Of a DNA stretch of 5,511 bases, positions 4,864-5,511 are shown one piece after another. The DNA is taken from positions 1-5,511 of the forward strand of contig CAZFVY010000190.1 of NCBI GenBank assembly GCA_964522665.1. Reading direction: 5' to 3'. The position numbers and the translations under genes were made by a program. Origin of the DNA: CAZFVY01 sp964522665. Lineage in GTDB: Bacteria; Verrucomicrobiota; Verrucomicrobiia; Limisphaerales; CAZFVY01. Position 1 is the stretch's first letter. Every line of letters begins with the position of its first letter. A model generated the notes under the pieces. It was not told the origin of the DNA. It searched no databases and was given only the letters and a program-made list of their open reading frames with translations.

Positions 4864-5511
4864 CTACTTCATCTTGGCGAAACTGGATTGCAGGATTTGC
4901 CAATCCTTCTTGTCCTTCACCTTTTCACGATGGCTGGCGATGATCGTCGCTTCGCGCGCGTTCTTGGTGGGACGGTTCACCTTATAAAAAACGCCGAAGT
5001 GCCCCGGGAACGGTTCGCCGGCCAGCTTGTAAGCCGCAATTTCATCGGTGACGTCGTGCGTCGCCGGCACGGTGTTGAACACGCCGCCTTTGCGCGGGTT
5101 CGAGGCGTCGAAGGCGCCTTCGTAAAACTCGACGCACTCGCTCAAGCACTCGATAAAGCTGAAACCATCATGATCCATGGCGGCTTCCATCATCTGGAGG
5201 ACGTGATTGGGATTCGTATGCGTGGTTCGCGCGACGAAGGTCGCCCCGGCGGAAATCGCCTGCTTCAGCGGATTGATCGGCTGATCGACGGCGCCCCAGG
5301 TGTCGGTCTTGCTCTTGAAGCCGATCGGCGAGGTCGGAGAGGTCTGCTTCTTGGTCAGTCCGTAAACGTAATTGTCCATCACCACGTAGGACATCTTGAT
5401 GTTCTTGCGCGCGGTGTGGTTGAAATGGTTGCCCCCGATTGAGAAGGCGTCGCCGTCGCCGCCGAAAACGAACAGGTGCAGGTCGGGACGCGAGAGTGAA
5501 ATGCCGCTGGC
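4864..5511 (-). CDS. korB: 2-oxoacid:ferredoxin oxidoreductase, beta subunit (partial, 5' end off window)
   Basis: The visible 215 residues are the C-terminal part of the thiamine-diphosphate-binding beta subunit. This enzyme oxidatively decarboxylates a 2-oxoacid (2-oxoglutarate or pyruvate) with CoA and passes electrons to ferredoxin. The TPP/Mg motif is complete: FGGDGDAFSIGGNHF at about visible residues 16-30, then VVMDNYVYGLT at about 43-53. A conserved substrate-loop segment follows (KKQTSPTSP), and then FIECLSECVEFY, where the Cys in LSxC matches the [4Fe-4S] ligand in this family. Other cluster Cys would lie in the missing N-terminus. The frame is open to the last base, so the ATG at 5394 is internal. 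The alpha subunit (korA/porA type) is expected just upstream, beyond the window. The beta-subunit call is firm; substrate choice, and hence korB against porB, is less so. Confidence 0.9.
   Translation of the reverse strand, partial: ASGISLSRPDLHLFVFGGDGDAFSIGGNHFNHTARKNIKMSYVVMDNYVYGLTKKQTSPTSPIGFKSKTDTWGAVDQPINPLKQAISAGATFVARTTHTNPNHVLQMMEAAMDHDGFSFIECLSECVEFYEGAFDASNPRKGGVFNTVPATHDVTDEIAAYKLAGEPFPGHFGVFYKVNRPTKNAREATIIASHREKVKDKKDWQILQSSFAKMK

Noticed and set aside
4690..5442. A 250-aa plus-strand open frame opposite the korB-like gene
   Set aside because: The minus strand carries the TPP motif GDGD...DN and the LSxC motif. The plus frame is a His/Arg/Gly-rich shadow.
1..5511. CRISPR array, insertion sequence or phage attachment site
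   Set aside because: No regularly spaced repeats, no transposase motif and no long terminal inverted repeats were seen. The tmRNA 3' end, a common integration site, lies at the window edge, so any duplicated att site would be outside.

Overview
The window is about 60% GC and comes from a bacterial chromosome. It carries a one-piece tmRNA gene, a secreted CE15-type carbohydrate esterase, VapBC toxin-antitoxin genes and a 2-oxoacid:ferredoxin oxidoreductase beta subunit. This mix, together with weak or absent Shine-Dalgarno sites, fits an uncultured Verrucomicrobia-like (or Planctomycetes/Acidobacteria-like) bacterium. That assignment is inference; no marker here settles it.

Layout. Positions 4-355 (minus) hold ssrA (tmRNA), with an encoded CCA end and a tag reading ANQELALAA. 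A sigma70-like promoter lies just upstream, followed by about 300 bases of structured but gene-free DNA. Positions 663-2153 (minus) hold an exported CE15/glucuronoyl-esterase-like hydrolase. It is divergent from a small single-domain cupin at 2570-3031 (plus), and the 2154-2569 gap holds a candidate promoter for each. After a gap with a likely terminator comes an intact vapBC operon at 3270-3988 (plus): an AbrB/MazE-type antitoxin overlapping a PIN-domain toxin by 4 nt, preceded by a perfect 8+8 inverted repeat that looks like its operator. Facing it on the minus strand (4484-4111) is a second, unrelated-looking PIN toxin. It is broken by a single-base frameshift in a 5-nt homopolymer, although all four acidic residues are preserved across the two frames. 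A gene-poor 380-bp stretch with an orphan open frame and repeats separates it from the 3' part of a korB-like gene (4864-5511, minus), which runs off the window.

How they relate. Most genes are independent housekeeping or accessory units: trans-translation, polysaccharide (lignin-carbohydrate ester) breakdown and ferredoxin-linked central carbon metabolism. The middle (about 3.2-4.7 kb) is an accessory toxin-antitoxin patch with one living and one decaying system in convergent orientation. I see no clear evidence of a new multi-gene system. The points most worth checking are the frameshifted toxin, the vapBC operator, the palindrome inside the ssrA promoter and the unusual active-site layout of the esterase.
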